Below, in pieces: positions 53,494 to 62,012 of a stretch of 64,000 bases of DNA. The stretch's first letter is position 1. The number at the start of each line of letters is the position of its first letter. Position numbers and translations under genes: made by a program. The notes under the pieces were generated by a model. That model searched no databases. It saw nothing but the letters and a program-made list of their open reading frames with translations, and was not told the origin of the DNA. The DNA comes from Streptomyces fumigatiscleroticus (GTDB lineage Bacteria > Actinomycetota > Actinomycetes > Streptomycetales > Streptomycetaceae), in assembly GCF_014647975.1 (NCBI RefSeq), contig NZ_BMQF01000002.1:434001-498000 (forward strand), written 5' to 3'.

Positions 53494-54477
53494 TTACCGG
53501 CGGGACGCGGCCCGGCCTCGCCGGTACAGCACGGCGCCGCCCGTGATCAGCAGGGCACCGGCCGCCGCCGCGCCGGAGACGGCCTGGCTTCCGGTCGCCG
53601 CCAGCGCGGGCACCGGCTCGGCTCCGCCCGTGGACGCGAGCGCCTCGGTGCCGCCGGTGGCCGGCGTCCGCTCGTGTGCGGCGGGCGGGTGCGTCTGGAC
53701 ACCTACGGCGACGGGCGGGGCCGGCCGGTCGTCCCCGGCCGGCGGGGCGTGCTCGCCCTCCTCGGCGGGCGGCTCGGCGGGCTGCTCGGCGGGCGGGGTG
53801 TGCGCGGGCGCGTCGCCGTATCCGCCCGGGGGCTCGTCCACGTCGCACTCGTTGCCGAACGCCGGGTCGAGTACGGCGATCACGTCCACGGTGTTCCCGC
53901 AGGCGTTCACCGGCACGTCGACCGGCGCCTGCGCGTTGTTGCCGGAGCCGACGCCGGGCGAGCCGGCGGTCACGCCCTGGGCGGAGGAGCCGGACTGGCG
54001 GGAGTGGCCGGGGTGGCCGGACGGGACGGTGTGCCCGGGACCGGAGTGCCCGGAGGAGCCGTCCCCGTCGTCACCGTACGCACCGGGTACGCCGTGAGCA
54101 CCGTGAGAACCGTGAGCACTGTGAGCACTGTGAGAACCGGACGAACCGTCCGCACCGTGAGAACCGTGAGCACCGGAGGGATCGTGCGCACCGTGGGAAC
54201 CGTGGGAGCCGTGCGTCTCCCGCTCCCGCTCGTCCGACGTGTTGGCGCAGGAGTTGCCGAACGCCGGGTTCAGCCCGGCGACCACGTCCACGGTGTTGCC
54301 GCAGGCGTTCACCGGCACGTCGACGGGGACCTGGGCGCTGTTGCCGGACAGGACGCCCGGCGAGCCCACGGCGGCCCCGTCCGTGGACGAGTCGGCAAGG
54401 GCGGGACTGCCGCACAGAGACAGAATGCCCGTCGCGGCGGCGGCCGCGACCATTCCCCTGCTCAGTGTCTGTCGCAA
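53494..54477 (-). CDS. chpA: Long chaplin with two domains and sortase signal
   Basis: This 327-residue secreted protein has a signal peptide (about 1-28), chaplin domain 1 with Cys59 and Cys77, a Ser/Gly/His-rich linker at 82-168 (GSHGSHGAH, GSHSAHSAHGSHGAHG), chaplin domain 2 with Cys193 and Cys211, a Pro/Ala-rich wall spacer, and the sorting signal LAATG at 292-296, then a hydrophobic helix and basic RRGRAASRR tail. Long chaplins are covalently anchored by sortase and seed the chaplin film. The length of the His-rich linker is notable. TTG 54477 (LRQTLSRGMV) gives the normal N-terminus although its ribosome site is poor. The symbol is from recalled synteny. Confidence 0.92.
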   Translation of the reverse strand: MRQTLSRGMVAAAAATGILSLCGSPALADSSTDGAAVGSPGVLSGNSAQVPVDVPVNACGNTVDVVAGLNPAFGNSCANTSDERERETHGSHGSHGAHDPSGAHGSHGADGSSGSHSAHSAHGSHGAHGVPGAYGDDGDGSSGHSGPGHTVPSGHPGHSRQSGSSAQGVTAGSPGVGSGNNAQAPVDVPVNACGNTVDVIAVLDPAFGNECDVDEPPGGYGDAPAHTPPAEQPAEPPAEEGEHAPPAGDDRPAPPVAVGVQTHPPAAHERTPATGGTEALASTGGAEPVPALAATGSQAVSGAAAAGALLITGGAVLYRRGRAASRR

Positions 54478-54506
54478 TTCGAGTTGTCTTTCTGCTCGAA
54501 GATGGG

Positions 54507-54547
54507 AAAAGCCGGCCCTGGCGCCGAGTGAGGCGTCCAGGACCGGC
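54507..54547 (-). terminator. chpD terminator
   Basis: On the minus strand a stem of about 16 bp with two or three mismatches (GGCCGGTCCTGGACGCC and GGCGCCAGGGCCGGC) is followed by TTTTCCC, 35 bases after the chpD stop. chpA would then need its own promoter in a very short space, or arise by read-through. Confidence 0.7.
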
Positions 54548-54581
54548 CATGACACAGCCGAGTGGCTGGTGCGACGAGTCG

Positions 54582-54809
54582 TCAGTCGTTCACGCACTTG
54601 TCGCCGAACGCCGGGTTCAGAGCCCCGACGACGTCCACGGTGTTGCCGCACACGTTGATGGGAACGCTCACGGGAACCTGTGTGACATTGCCGGACAGGA
54701 CGCCTGGGGAATTGACGGCAGCGCCTTCGGCGCCCGCGTCGGCGAAGGCCGGGCCGGCCATGCCGAGGGCCATGATCACGCCCGCGACGACAGCAGCGCT
54801 CTTCTTCAT
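54582..54809 (-). CDS. chpD: Short chaplin
   Basis: The 75-residue product is a classical short chaplin with signal peptide to residue 23 (VVAGVIMALGMAGPAFA) and a single domain NSPGVLSGNVTQVPVSVPIN, CGNTVDVVGALNPAFGDKC, ending VND. ATG 54809 has AAGGG about 9 nt upstream. It lies directly upstream of the long chaplin in the same direction. No convincing sigma-BldN-type promoter was found in its 285-bp upstream gap. Paralogue assignment is from recalled synteny. Confidence 0.93.
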   Translation of the reverse strand: MKKSAAVVAGVIMALGMAGPAFADAGAEGAAVNSPGVLSGNVTQVPVSVPINVCGNTVDVVGALNPAFGDKCVND

Positions 54810-55053
54810 GAACTTTCCCTTCTCTGCGGTCATGCCTGTATGACGGCCGAAACCGCGCGAGCACAACCTGTCTGGCTCGCACCATGACCTACAGCCTGCA
54901 AACGAGGAATTGACGGCAGAGGAAACCACGGAACGTATGACACCCAAGAATTCACTCGAATGCTTCACGCTGTAGCGACGCCTTGCACCAAGCGGGCGAC
55001 GACGCCGTTTCCGCTCACCCGGCGAACAATTCACCCGTGCACGGCCGAGCGGC

Positions 55054-55073
55054 CCGCCGAGACAACTCGGCGG
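55054..55073 (-). terminator. rdlA terminator
   Basis: CCGCCGAG and CTCGGCGG form an 8-bp stem with loop ACAA, 22 bases after the minus-strand rodlin stop. Confidence 0.65.
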
Positions 55074-55094
55074 TCCGCCCCGTGCCGACTCGCC

Positions 55095-55523
55095 TCAGTG
55101 CCCGAGTCCGCCGCCACCGTGACCGCCTTCGGCCTCGCCGTTGGAGGCGAGGACGGCCAGGTCCTCCAGGACGTGCGAGACAGCGCCGTCGCGCTTCTGC
55201 TGCGTGGAGTTGTCGCTGCACTGCTGAGCCAGGTCGTCCGAGAGAATCGGCACGTCCTGGAACGGCACGGCGATGATGTTGACGGAGGTGTTGATGTCTT
55301 CCAGAGCGGCGCACGGCTTGTTCAGGGTGCCCTCGACCAGCGACAGCTGCGGGCTCATGTCGCCGTCGGTCGACGAGTTGCCGTACGTCGATGAGGCGCC
55401 GTTGCCATTGGCCGCGGCCGGGCCGGAGTCGTCGCCGATGGCAAGCGCCTGCGGAGCGGCCGCCGCCGACATGCCGATAACAGAAGCGGCAGCCGCCGCA
55501 GCGACCATTGCCTTCTTGAGCAC
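55095..55523 (-). CDS. rdlA: Rodlin, RdlA-like
   Basis: Rodlins pair with chaplins to give the rodlet pattern on aerial hyphae and spores. The 142-residue product has a signal peptide to about 28 ([20 protein letters not shown]). The mature part is family-typical: [75 protein letters not shown]. There are two Cys. The C-terminus is Gly/His-rich ([11 protein letters not shown]). GTG 55523 follows AAAGGA by 7 nt. It diverges from the second rodlin gene over 212 bp. Confidence 0.95.
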   Translation of the reverse strand: MLKKAMVAAAAAASVIGMSAAAAPQALAIGDDSGPAAANGNGASSTYGNSSTDGDMSPQLSLVEGTLNKPCAALEDINTSVNIIAVPFQDVPILSDDLAQQCSDNSTQQKRDGAVSHVLEDLAVLASNGEAEGGHGGGGLGH

Positions 55524-55566
55524 TTCGTGTTCCTTTCCTCGTAGCGACGCGTGTCCTACGGCCTCA

Positions 55567-55594
55567 TCAACCCGACGCTTCAGGATTGGTTGCG
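55567..55594 (-). promoter_or_regulatory. Sigma-BldN-like promoter of rdlA
   Basis: On the minus strand CGCAAC, 16 bp, GGTTGA, 44 bp before the start; 10 of 12 bases match the recalled consensus. Confidence 0.55.
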
Positions 55595-55661
55595 GGTGTT
55601 CACCCGGTTGGCCCTCACCGATTCCGTGAGGCGCCCTTAATGCGCCGACCGAGTGAAGGAC

Positions 55662-55689
55662 AGAAACCACTCCGCACGCGCGCAGTTGA
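55662..55689 (+). promoter_or_regulatory. Sigma-BldN-like promoter of rdlB
   Basis: AGAAAC, 16 bp, AGTTGA, 47 bp before the start; 9 of 12 bases match the recalled consensus with exact spacing. The -35 is the weaker half. Confidence 0.45.
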
Positions 55690-55735
55690 CCAGTGCGCTC
55701 CGGTCGACGGGGTTTTCCTAAGAAAGGACTGGCCA

Positions 55736-56149
55736 ATGCTCAAGAAGGTTGTTGCCTCCGCGGCAATCGCCGCCTCCGTCGTGGGCGCCTCCGCTGCCGT
55801 GGCCCCGCAGGCCCTCGCGCTCGGCGACGACTCCGGCCCGGGCGTCTCGAACGGCAACGCCGCGATGCAGACTTACGGCAACTCGGCCACGTACGGCAAC
55901 ATGAGCCCGCAGATGGCGCTCATCCAGGGTTCCTTCAACAAGCCGTGCATCGGCCTGGAGGACGTGAACAGCGCCGTCAACATCATCGCCGTGCCGCTCC
56001 AGGACGTCCCGATCCTGTCGGACGACCTGAACCAGCAGTGCACCGAGAACTCCACGCAGAGCAAGCGCGACGGTGCGCTGGCCCACCTGCTGGAGGACGT
56101 GTCGATCCTCTCCGAGAACAAGGAGAGCAAGGGCGAGCACGGGCACTGA
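55736..56149 (+). CDS. rdlB: Rodlin, RdlB-like
   Basis: This 137-residue rodlin is a close paralogue of its divergent neighbour: signal peptide to about 28 ([17 protein letters not shown]), then [75 protein letters not shown], ending in a charged His tail KGEHGH. ATG 55736 follows AGAAAGGA. It ends at a strong bidirectional hairpin. The two rodlins are expected to act with chaplins in rodlet formation. Confidence 0.95.
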   Translation: MLKKVVASAAIAASVVGASAAVAPQALALGDDSGPGVSNGNAAMQTYGNSATYGNMSPQMALIQGSFNKPCIGLEDVNSAVNIIAVPLQDVPILSDDLNQQCTENSTQSKRDGALAHLLEDVSILSENKESKGEHGH

Positions 56150-56164
56150 TCCCGGCCGGTGAGG

Positions 56165-56195
56165 AGCGGGCCGCCGAGCGTCTCGGCGGCCCGCT
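56165..56195. terminator. Bidirectional terminator between rdlB and acyl-CoA synthetase gene
   Basis: AGCGGGCCGCCGAG and its exact complement form a 14-bp stem with a 3-nt loop between convergent stops at 56149 and 56211. Confidence 0.9.
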
Positions 56196-56210
56196 TCGTC
56201 GTTCCCGGGC

Positions 56211-58139
56211 TCAGCCGCCGTAGAGCGCCTCGATCTCGTGCGCGTAGGCCGCCGTGGCCGCGCGCCGCTTGACCTTCAGCGACGGGGTCAGCAGCCCGTT
56301 CTCCTCGGTGAACTCGCCCTCGATGAGACGGAAGGCGCGGATGGACTCGGCGCGGGAGACCGCCTCGTTGGCGTAGTCGACGGCCCGCTGGACGTCGGCG
56401 CGCAGGCGCGGGTCCGCCACGAGCTCGGACAGCGGGGTGCCGGCGGGAAGTCTCCGGACCGCGAGCCAGTGGGCGACGGCCTCCGGGTCGAGGGTGATCA
56501 GGGCGGCGACGTAGGGGCGGTCGTCGCCGACGACGAGGCACTGGCCGACGGGCGGGCGGCTGCGCAGCCGGTCCTCCAGGACCGCCGGGGAGACGTTCTT
56601 GCCGCCGGAGGTGACGATGATGTCCTTCTTGCGGCCGGTGATGGTGAGGTAGCCGTCCTCGTCGAGACGGCCGAGGTCGCCGGTGGCGAACCAGCCGTCG
56701 GTGAGGACGGCGTCCGTGGCCGCCGGGTCGTTCCGGTAGGAGCCGAAGACGATGCCGCCCCTGACCAGGACCTCGCCGTCGTCGGCGATGCGGACGGCGG
56801 TGCCGGGGACCGGGAGGCCGACGGTGCCGGGGCGGGGCTTCAGGGGCGGTACGACGGTGGCGGCGGCGGTGGTCTCGGTGAGGCCGTAGCCCTCGTAGAC
56901 CATGATTCCGGCCGCGTAGAAGAAGAGGTTGAGGTTGCGGTCGAGCGGGGAGCCGCCGCTGATGGCGTAGCGCACCCGGCCGCCGAGTTCCTTGCGGACG
57001 CGGCGGTAGACCAGCAGGTCGTACAGGGCCCAGGCGGCGTACAGGCCGGGGCCCGGGCCCTTGCCGCGGTCGAGGAACCGGTCGAGGTGCGCCTCGCCGA
57101 AGCGGACGGCGACGCGGTCGGCGCGGTCGAAGGAGGCGCCGCGGCCGATCTTCTCGGCGGTGGCGCGGCCGGTGTCGTGGATCTTCTCGAAGAGATAGGG
57201 GACGCCGACGAGGAAGGTAGGGCGGAACCTCTTCAGCGCCGGGCGGAGGTCGTCGGGCTTGATGCTCGGGCAGTGGCCGAGCTCGATGCGGGCCATCAGA
57301 CAGGCGATCTGGAGCGTGCGGCCCAGGATGTGCGCGAGCGGCAGGAAGAGGAGGGTGGAGGCGGTCTCGCCGGTGACCTCCTTGAATATCGGGTGGAGCA
57401 GCTCGACCGTGTTGGCGGCCTCGGCGTGCAGATTGGCGTGGGTGAGGACGCAGCCCTTGGGGCGTCCGGTGGTGCCGGAGGTGTAGCAGACGGTCGCCGG
57501 GGCGGCGGGGGTCAGGGCCGTACGGCGCTTGGTGACCTCCTCGTCCGGGACGTCCCGGCCGAGGGCGGTGAGTTCGGCGAGGGCGGGTGCCTGCGGGTCG
57601 TCAAGCCCCCAGACGCGCGGGGGTTCGGGGTGGCCGGCCGTGCCGGTGGCGACGGTGGCGGCGTTCTCGGCGGTCTCCGCCACGACGTACCGGGCGCCGG
57701 AGTCGCGGACGATCCACTCCACCTGCTCGGCGGAAGAGGTGGCGTAGACGGGGACCGTCTGCCCGCCGGCGGCCCAGATCGCGAAGTCCAGGACCGTCCA
57801 CTCGTAGCGGGTGCGGGACATGACGGCGACCCGGCCGCCCGGTTCGAGGCCGGCGGCGATCAGGCCCTTGGCCACGGCGGTGATCTCGCGGGCGAAGGCC
57901 GCGGCGGTGACGGGCTGCCAGGCTCCGTCGCGTTCGCGGCGCAGGGCCACGGAGTCCGGGGCCTCGGCCGCGTTGGTGAACGGGATGTCGGCGGTGCTGC
58001 CGGTGGCGAGGGGGGCCGCCAGGGGGGCGGTGCGGACCTCGCGCACCCGGCCGGAGTCGTCCCTGACCAGTTCGACCCGGGTGCGGGCGGCCAGGTCGGA
58101 GCGTCGTTTCGCTCGTTTCAGATCCTTGCGTACGCCCAT
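56211..58139 (-). CDS. Long-chain fatty acid-CoA ligase (AMP-forming)
   Basis: This 642-residue ANL-superfamily enzyme activates fatty acids to acyl-CoA via acyl-AMP. Motifs: P-loop VCYTSGTTGRPKGCVLTH, GYGLTETTAA, the hinge region GWFATGDLGRLDEDGYLTITGRKKDIIVTSGGKNVSP with the catalytic domain-alternation Asp, and a shortened C-terminus. It is of the FadD15/FACL type, about 600 residues. ATG 58139 (MGVRKDLKRAKRRSDLA) is the first plausible start. A double dyad of TetR type lies just upstream, suggesting acyl-responsive repression. Confidence 0.93.
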   Translation of the reverse strand: MGVRKDLKRAKRRSDLAARTRVELVRDDSGRVREVRTAPLAAPLATGSTADIPFTNAAEAPDSVALRRERDGAWQPVTAAAFAREITAVAKGLIAAGLEPGGRVAVMSRTRYEWTVLDFAIWAAGGQTVPVYATSSAEQVEWIVRDSGARYVVAETAENAATVATGTAGHPEPPRVWGLDDPQAPALAELTALGRDVPDEEVTKRRTALTPAAPATVCYTSGTTGRPKGCVLTHANLHAEAANTVELLHPIFKEVTGETASTLLFLPLAHILGRTLQIACLMARIELGHCPSIKPDDLRPALKRFRPTFLVGVPYLFEKIHDTGRATAEKIGRGASFDRADRVAVRFGEAHLDRFLDRGKGPGPGLYAAWALYDLLVYRRVRKELGGRVRYAISGGSPLDRNLNLFFYAAGIMVYEGYGLTETTAAATVVPPLKPRPGTVGLPVPGTAVRIADDGEVLVRGGIVFGSYRNDPAATDAVLTDGWFATGDLGRLDEDGYLTITGRKKDIIVTSGGKNVSPAVLEDRLRSRPPVGQCLVVGDDRPYVAALITLDPEAVAHWLAVRRLPAGTPLSELVADPRLRADVQRAVDYANEAVSRAESIRAFRLIEGEFTEENGLLTPSLKVKRRAATAAYAHEIEALYGG

Positions 58140-58193
58140 GACGGCTCCCGGTCGCGGCTCGGCTGACGTGCTGCGGTACGTAATCCCCTGGAC

Positions 58194-58223
58194 TTACTCG
58201 GAAGTAAACTTACTCACGCGTAA
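58194..58223. promoter_or_regulatory. Double TTAC-N6-GTAA operator upstream of the acyl-CoA ligase
   Basis: TTACTCGGAAGTAA at 58194-58207 and TTACTCACGCGTAA at 58210-58223 are two dyads of the same form separated by two bases, 55 bp upstream of the ligase start. The arrangement is like tandem TetR-family sites. No TetR gene is in the window. Elsewhere in 58140-58370 nothing coding is seen. Confidence 0.75.
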
Positions 58224-58370
58224 GGGAAGGTCAATGGGCCGCGCCGGGCCGGTGCGCGCGTCGGAGGAGCGCAGCGCGTCGGAGAACCAGGCGCCGGTCC
58301 CCGGGGCGCCGGACTGCTCGTGCGGGGCGCGGCCGACGCGGTCGTCTCGGAAGTCCTCCGCTCCGTCGGC

Positions 58371-59243
58371 CTACGACACCACGTCCTTGCGGGCGAAACC
58401 ACGGAAGGCCAGGGCGAACAGCACCAGCGCGTACGTGATGGAGATCGCGGCGCCCTGGATCATGCCGGACCACTCCGGGTGGGGCTGTACGGCGTCGGCC
58501 CAGGCGAACTGCCAGTGGGCGGGCAGGAAGTCGCGCCAGTGGCCCAGCGCGGTCACGGCGTCCAGGACATTGCCGACGATGGTCAGGCCCACGGCCCCAC
58601 CGACCGCTCCGAGGGCCGCGTCGGTCTTGGTGGACAGCCAGAACGCCAGCCCCGCGGTGACCAGTTGGGAGACGAAGATGTACGCCACGACCACCGCCAG
58701 CCGCTGGGCCGCGGTGCCGGGGGCGAGCGCGCCGCCGGTGGGGATCTCCAGCGGTCCCCAGCCGTGGGCGACGGTGCCGACGGCCAGCGCCACCAGCGGC
58801 AGCAGCACCATGGCGGCCAGGCTGAGGCCGAGTCCGACGACGAGCTTGGACCACAGCAGCCGGGCGCGTGGCACGGGAGCGGCGAGGAGATAGCGCAGGG
58901 AGGACCAGCCGGCCTCCGAGGCGACGGTGTCCCCGCAGAACAGGGCCACCGGGATGACCAGCAGGAAACCCGCGGAGACGAACAGGTTCACGGCGGCGAA
59001 GTTGGCGCCGGAGGCGGTGGCCGTGTCCATCAGGGTCACCTGGCCGTTGCGGCCGCCCGGCTCGCCGCCGATCGCGAAGGCGACGACCAGCACGAACGGC
59101 AGCAGGCCGAGGATCGCGCCCATGACGAGCGTGCGGCGGCGCTTCAGCTGGCGGGCCAGCTCGACCCGCAGCGGCAGGGTGTGCCCCGGCCGGTAGCCGG
59201 AGGCCGTCCCGGCGGGCTCGGTCCGCTCGGCGAGCGTGCTCAT
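58371..59243 (-). CDS. ABC-2-type transporter permease
   Basis: This 290-residue membrane protein has about six helices: ILGLLPFVLVVAFAIGG, LFVSAGFLLVIPVALFCGD, LLWSKLVVGLGLSLAAMVLLPLVALAVG, VVVAYIFVSQLVTAGLAFWL, GAVGLTIVGNVLDAV and AISITYALVLFALAFRGF. The sequence VASEAGWSSLRYLLAAPVPR is typical of ABC-2 permeases. It pairs with the ATPase domain of the upstream fusion protein; its ATG overlaps that stop as ATGA. Substrate is unknown. Confidence 0.9.
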   Translation of the reverse strand: MSTLAERTEPAGTASGYRPGHTLPLRVELARQLKRRRTLVMGAILGLLPFVLVVAFAIGGEPGGRNGQVTLMDTATASGANFAAVNLFVSAGFLLVIPVALFCGDTVASEAGWSSLRYLLAAPVPRARLLWSKLVVGLGLSLAAMVLLPLVALAVGTVAHGWGPLEIPTGGALAPGTAAQRLAVVVAYIFVSQLVTAGLAFWLSTKTDAALGAVGGAVGLTIVGNVLDAVTALGHWRDFLPAHWQFAWADAVQPHPEWSGMIQGAAISITYALVLFALAFRGFARKDVVS

Positions 59244-61891
59244 GCGGAACCTCCGATCAGGGTGAGGAAGGCGTCTTCCAGGCGGCGGTGCGGGCCCACC
59301 GACGCCACCGGCACCTCCAGCCGTACCAGTTCGGCGACCAGGCGCTGGGCGCTGCCCTCGGCGTCCAGGCGGATCAGCAGCCCGTCGTCGGTGCGCACCA
59401 CGGAGGCCACGCCCGGCAGGGCGGTCACCTTTCCGACGACGGGTTCGTCCACCGGCGTGGCGGTGCCGACCAGCAGGGTGTCGCCGGAGCCGACGATCTC
59501 GCCGACCGGGCCCGCCTGGACCAGCCGGCCGCGGTCCATGACCACCAGGTGGGTGCAGGACTGCTCGACCTCGGCGAGCAGATGGCTGGAGACGATCACT
59601 GTGCGGCCGCCGGCGGCGTACCGGATCATCACCTCGCGCATCTCGCGGATCTGGGGCGGGTCCAGACCGTTGGTCGGTTCGTCGAGGATGAGCAGGTCGG
59701 GCAGGCCCAGCATGGCCTGGGCGATGGCCAGGCGCTGGCGCATGCCCTGGGAGTAGGTGCGCACCGCGCGGGCGAGAGCGTCGCCGAGACCGGCGATCTC
59801 CAGGGCCTCGTCCAGATGCGCGTCCTGCTCCGGGCGGCCGGTCGCCCGCCAGTACAGCTCCAGGTTCTCGCGGCCGGACAGGTGCGGCAGGAAGCCCGCG
59901 CCCTCCACGAAGGCGCCGACCCGTGACAGCACGGGTGCGCCCGGGCGGATCGCGTGGCCGAAGACGCGGATCTCGCCGTCGTCCGGCCGGATCAGGCCCA
60001 TCAGCATGCGCAGGGTCGTGGTCTTGCCCGCGCCGTTGGGCCCGAGCAGCCCCAGCACCTGGCCCTTGTCCACCCGGAAGGACAGCTCGCGCACCGCGTA
60101 CCGGTCGGCGGACCCGGCGTAGCGCTTGCTCAGGCCGGTGATCTCCAGCGGTACGTCGGCCAGTGCGGGGTCCGGGGCCGGGCCGGCGGTGCGGCGGCGT
60201 CCCGTCAGCAGCAGGGCCAGCGCGACCGCGGCGCCCGCGAGCGGCAGCCACCACACCCACGAGGGCAGCGGCGCGGCGGCGGTCGTCACCCCGGGGGCGG
60301 TCGGCACCCGCAGGCCGCTCTTGAGCGAGACGGTGTAGGTGGCGGGAGCGGCCGGGGAGGCATAGCCCAGGTCCGTGGAGGCGAGGACCAGGCGCAGCCG
60401 GTGTCCCTGGTCGACCTCGTGGTCGATGGCCGGGAGCGTGACGGTGACATCCTTGCCGGCCCTGGCGCCCTCGACCCGGAGGGGGGCCACGAGCTGGGAG
60501 GGCAGGACGGGCTGGGTGCCGTCCGGGCCGACGTCGTAGACCTTGGCGAACAGGACGGCGTCCTCGCTCGTGGAGCGGACGTGGACGGTGACGGTGGGCG
60601 AGCCGGTGATCCGCAGGGTCTCGGCGAGGGGCGCGGAGTCGAAGCGGGCGTACTGGCCGGGGAAGTCCAGCGAGACCCCGACGCCCAGGGACGACAGCTG
60701 CGCCAGGCCGCCGGAGCCGCCGAGTCCGGGCAGCGCCGAGACGGCGGGCGGGGTGGCCCCGGCCGGGTTGTCGAAGCGCTGCTCGCGTCCGGTGAGGGCG
60801 ACCGTCCTGCGGCCGCTTCCCAGACCCGGGTAGGTGTCACTGCTCGCGCCCCGCAACTGGGCCGCCCCGTCGGTGGAGTCGACGCCTCCGGTGCGGGTGA
60901 CGCGGAAGGCGGGGCCGGTGTCGACGCCCTCGTCGCCCTTGAGATAGCGGTCGAACCAGCTCCGTACCCGGCTCTGGAGGCGGTCGGTCTCCGGCTCCCC
61001 GCCGTCATGGCCGCCGGCGATCCAGTCGACGTCGACGGGGGCGCCGTTGGCACGGATCGCCCTGGCCGCGGCGTCGGCCTGGCCGAGCGGGAACAGGGAG
61101 TCGGACTGGCCCTGCATCAGCAGCGTGGGCACGTCGATGCGGTCGGCGACGGCGGACGGCGAGCGGGCCTGGAGCAGCTCGCGCGCCTCGGCGTCCGGGG
61201 TGCCGGACTCGGCGACGCGCTGGTACATCCGGCACAGCGCCGGCTCGAACCGGTCGCAGCCGCCGCCGGTGTTGACGAAGATGCCGGCCCACAGCTTCTT
61301 GAAGACGCCGTCGGGGAAGAGGGCGTCCGCCAGGTTCCAGTACGTGATCGCCGGGGCGATGGCGTCCACGCGGTCGTCGTACCCGGCCGCCAGCAGGGAG
61401 ATCGCGCCGCCGTAGGAGGCGCCGGAGACGCCCACGCGCGGGTCGCCCGCCTTGTCGAGGCGCACCTGGGGCTGTCCGGCGAGCCAGTCGATCAGGCGGG
61501 AGACGTCGGCGACCTCGCCCTCGGGGTCGTTCAGCCCGATCTTCCCGGTCGACTTGCCGAAGGACCGCGCCGACCAGGTCAGCACCGCGTACCCGGCTCT
61601 GGCCAGGTCCTCCGCCTGCTGCCGTACGTCGGCCTTGCTGCCGCCGAAGCCGTGCGCCAGCAGGACGGCCGGGCGGCGGCCCGAGGCGCCGGAGACGAAG
61701 TAGGAGGTGTCCAGGCGCACTCCGTCGCCCACGGCCACGACCCGGTCGGTGCGGTGCACCGGCGGCGGGTCGTCGGAGGCGGCGGCCGTCCACGTGCCGG
61801 CCCCGGCGAGCACGGCCACGGCGGCCACGGCGGCGGCGAGGCGCCGTGGCCCCCGCAGCCGCCGCAGCGGTCCGGGCAGTCGAAGATCCAT
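59240..61891 (-). CDS. S15-type hydrolase fused to ABC transporter ATPase
   Basis: This 883-residue protein joins an extracytoplasmic hydrolase to a cytosolic ATPase. A signal/anchor lies at about 19-37. The alpha/beta-hydrolase domain of X-Pro dipeptidyl-peptidase S15 type has Ser159 in GASYGG, Asp264 in QGQSDSLFP and His295 in GGHDGG. A beta-sandwich (about 330-525, YTVSLKS end) resembles the S15 C-terminal domain. One transmembrane helix spans about 545-563. The ABC domain from about 582 has Walker A GPNGAGKTT (617-625), SQGMRQR (714-720) and LLILDEPTNGLD. Both enzymatic sites look intact. With the coupled permease it suggests hydrolysis linked to transport. Confidence 0.9.
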   Translation of the reverse strand: MDLRLPGPLRRLRGPRRLAAAVAAVAVLAGAGTWTAAASDDPPPVHRTDRVVAVGDGVRLDTSYFVSGASGRRPAVLLAHGFGGSKADVRQQAEDLARAGYAVLTWSARSFGKSTGKIGLNDPEGEVADVSRLIDWLAGQPQVRLDKAGDPRVGVSGASYGGAISLLAAGYDDRVDAIAPAITYWNLADALFPDGVFKKLWAGIFVNTGGGCDRFEPALCRMYQRVAESGTPDAEARELLQARSPSAVADRIDVPTLLMQGQSDSLFPLGQADAAARAIRANGAPVDVDWIAGGHDGGEPETDRLQSRVRSWFDRYLKGDEGVDTGPAFRVTRTGGVDSTDGAAQLRGASSDTYPGLGSGRRTVALTGREQRFDNPAGATPPAVSALPGLGGSGGLAQLSSLGVGVSLDFPGQYARFDSAPLAETLRITGSPTVTVHVRSTSEDAVLFAKVYDVGPDGTQPVLPSQLVAPLRVEGARAGKDVTVTLPAIDHEVDQGHRLRLVLASTDLGYASPAAPATYTVSLKSGLRVPTAPGVTTAAAPLPSWVWWLPLAGAAVALALLLTGRRRTAGPAPDPALADVPLEITGLSKRYAGSADRYAVRELSFRVDKGQVLGLLGPNGAGKTTTLRMLMGLIRPDDGEIRVFGHAIRPGAPVLSRVGAFVEGAGFLPHLSGRENLELYWRATGRPEQDAHLDEALEIAGLGDALARAVRTYSQGMRQRLAIAQAMLGLPDLLILDEPTNGLDPPQIREMREVMIRYAAGGRTVIVSSHLLAEVEQSCTHLVVMDRGRLVQAGPVGEIVGSGDTLLVGTATPVDEPVVGKVTALPGVASVVRTDDGLLIRLDAEGSAQRLVAELVRLEVPVASVGPHRRLEDAFLTLIGGSA

Positions 61892-62012
61892 GCGTCAACG
61901 GTACGGGCCGCCACCGACAGCCGGTGCAGCCCGGGGGCTGAACTCCGGCCCCTCCCCCGGGCGTACGGCATCGCCGCCGTGTACCGCGGCCGTGGTACGC
62001 GGCGGGCCAGGT

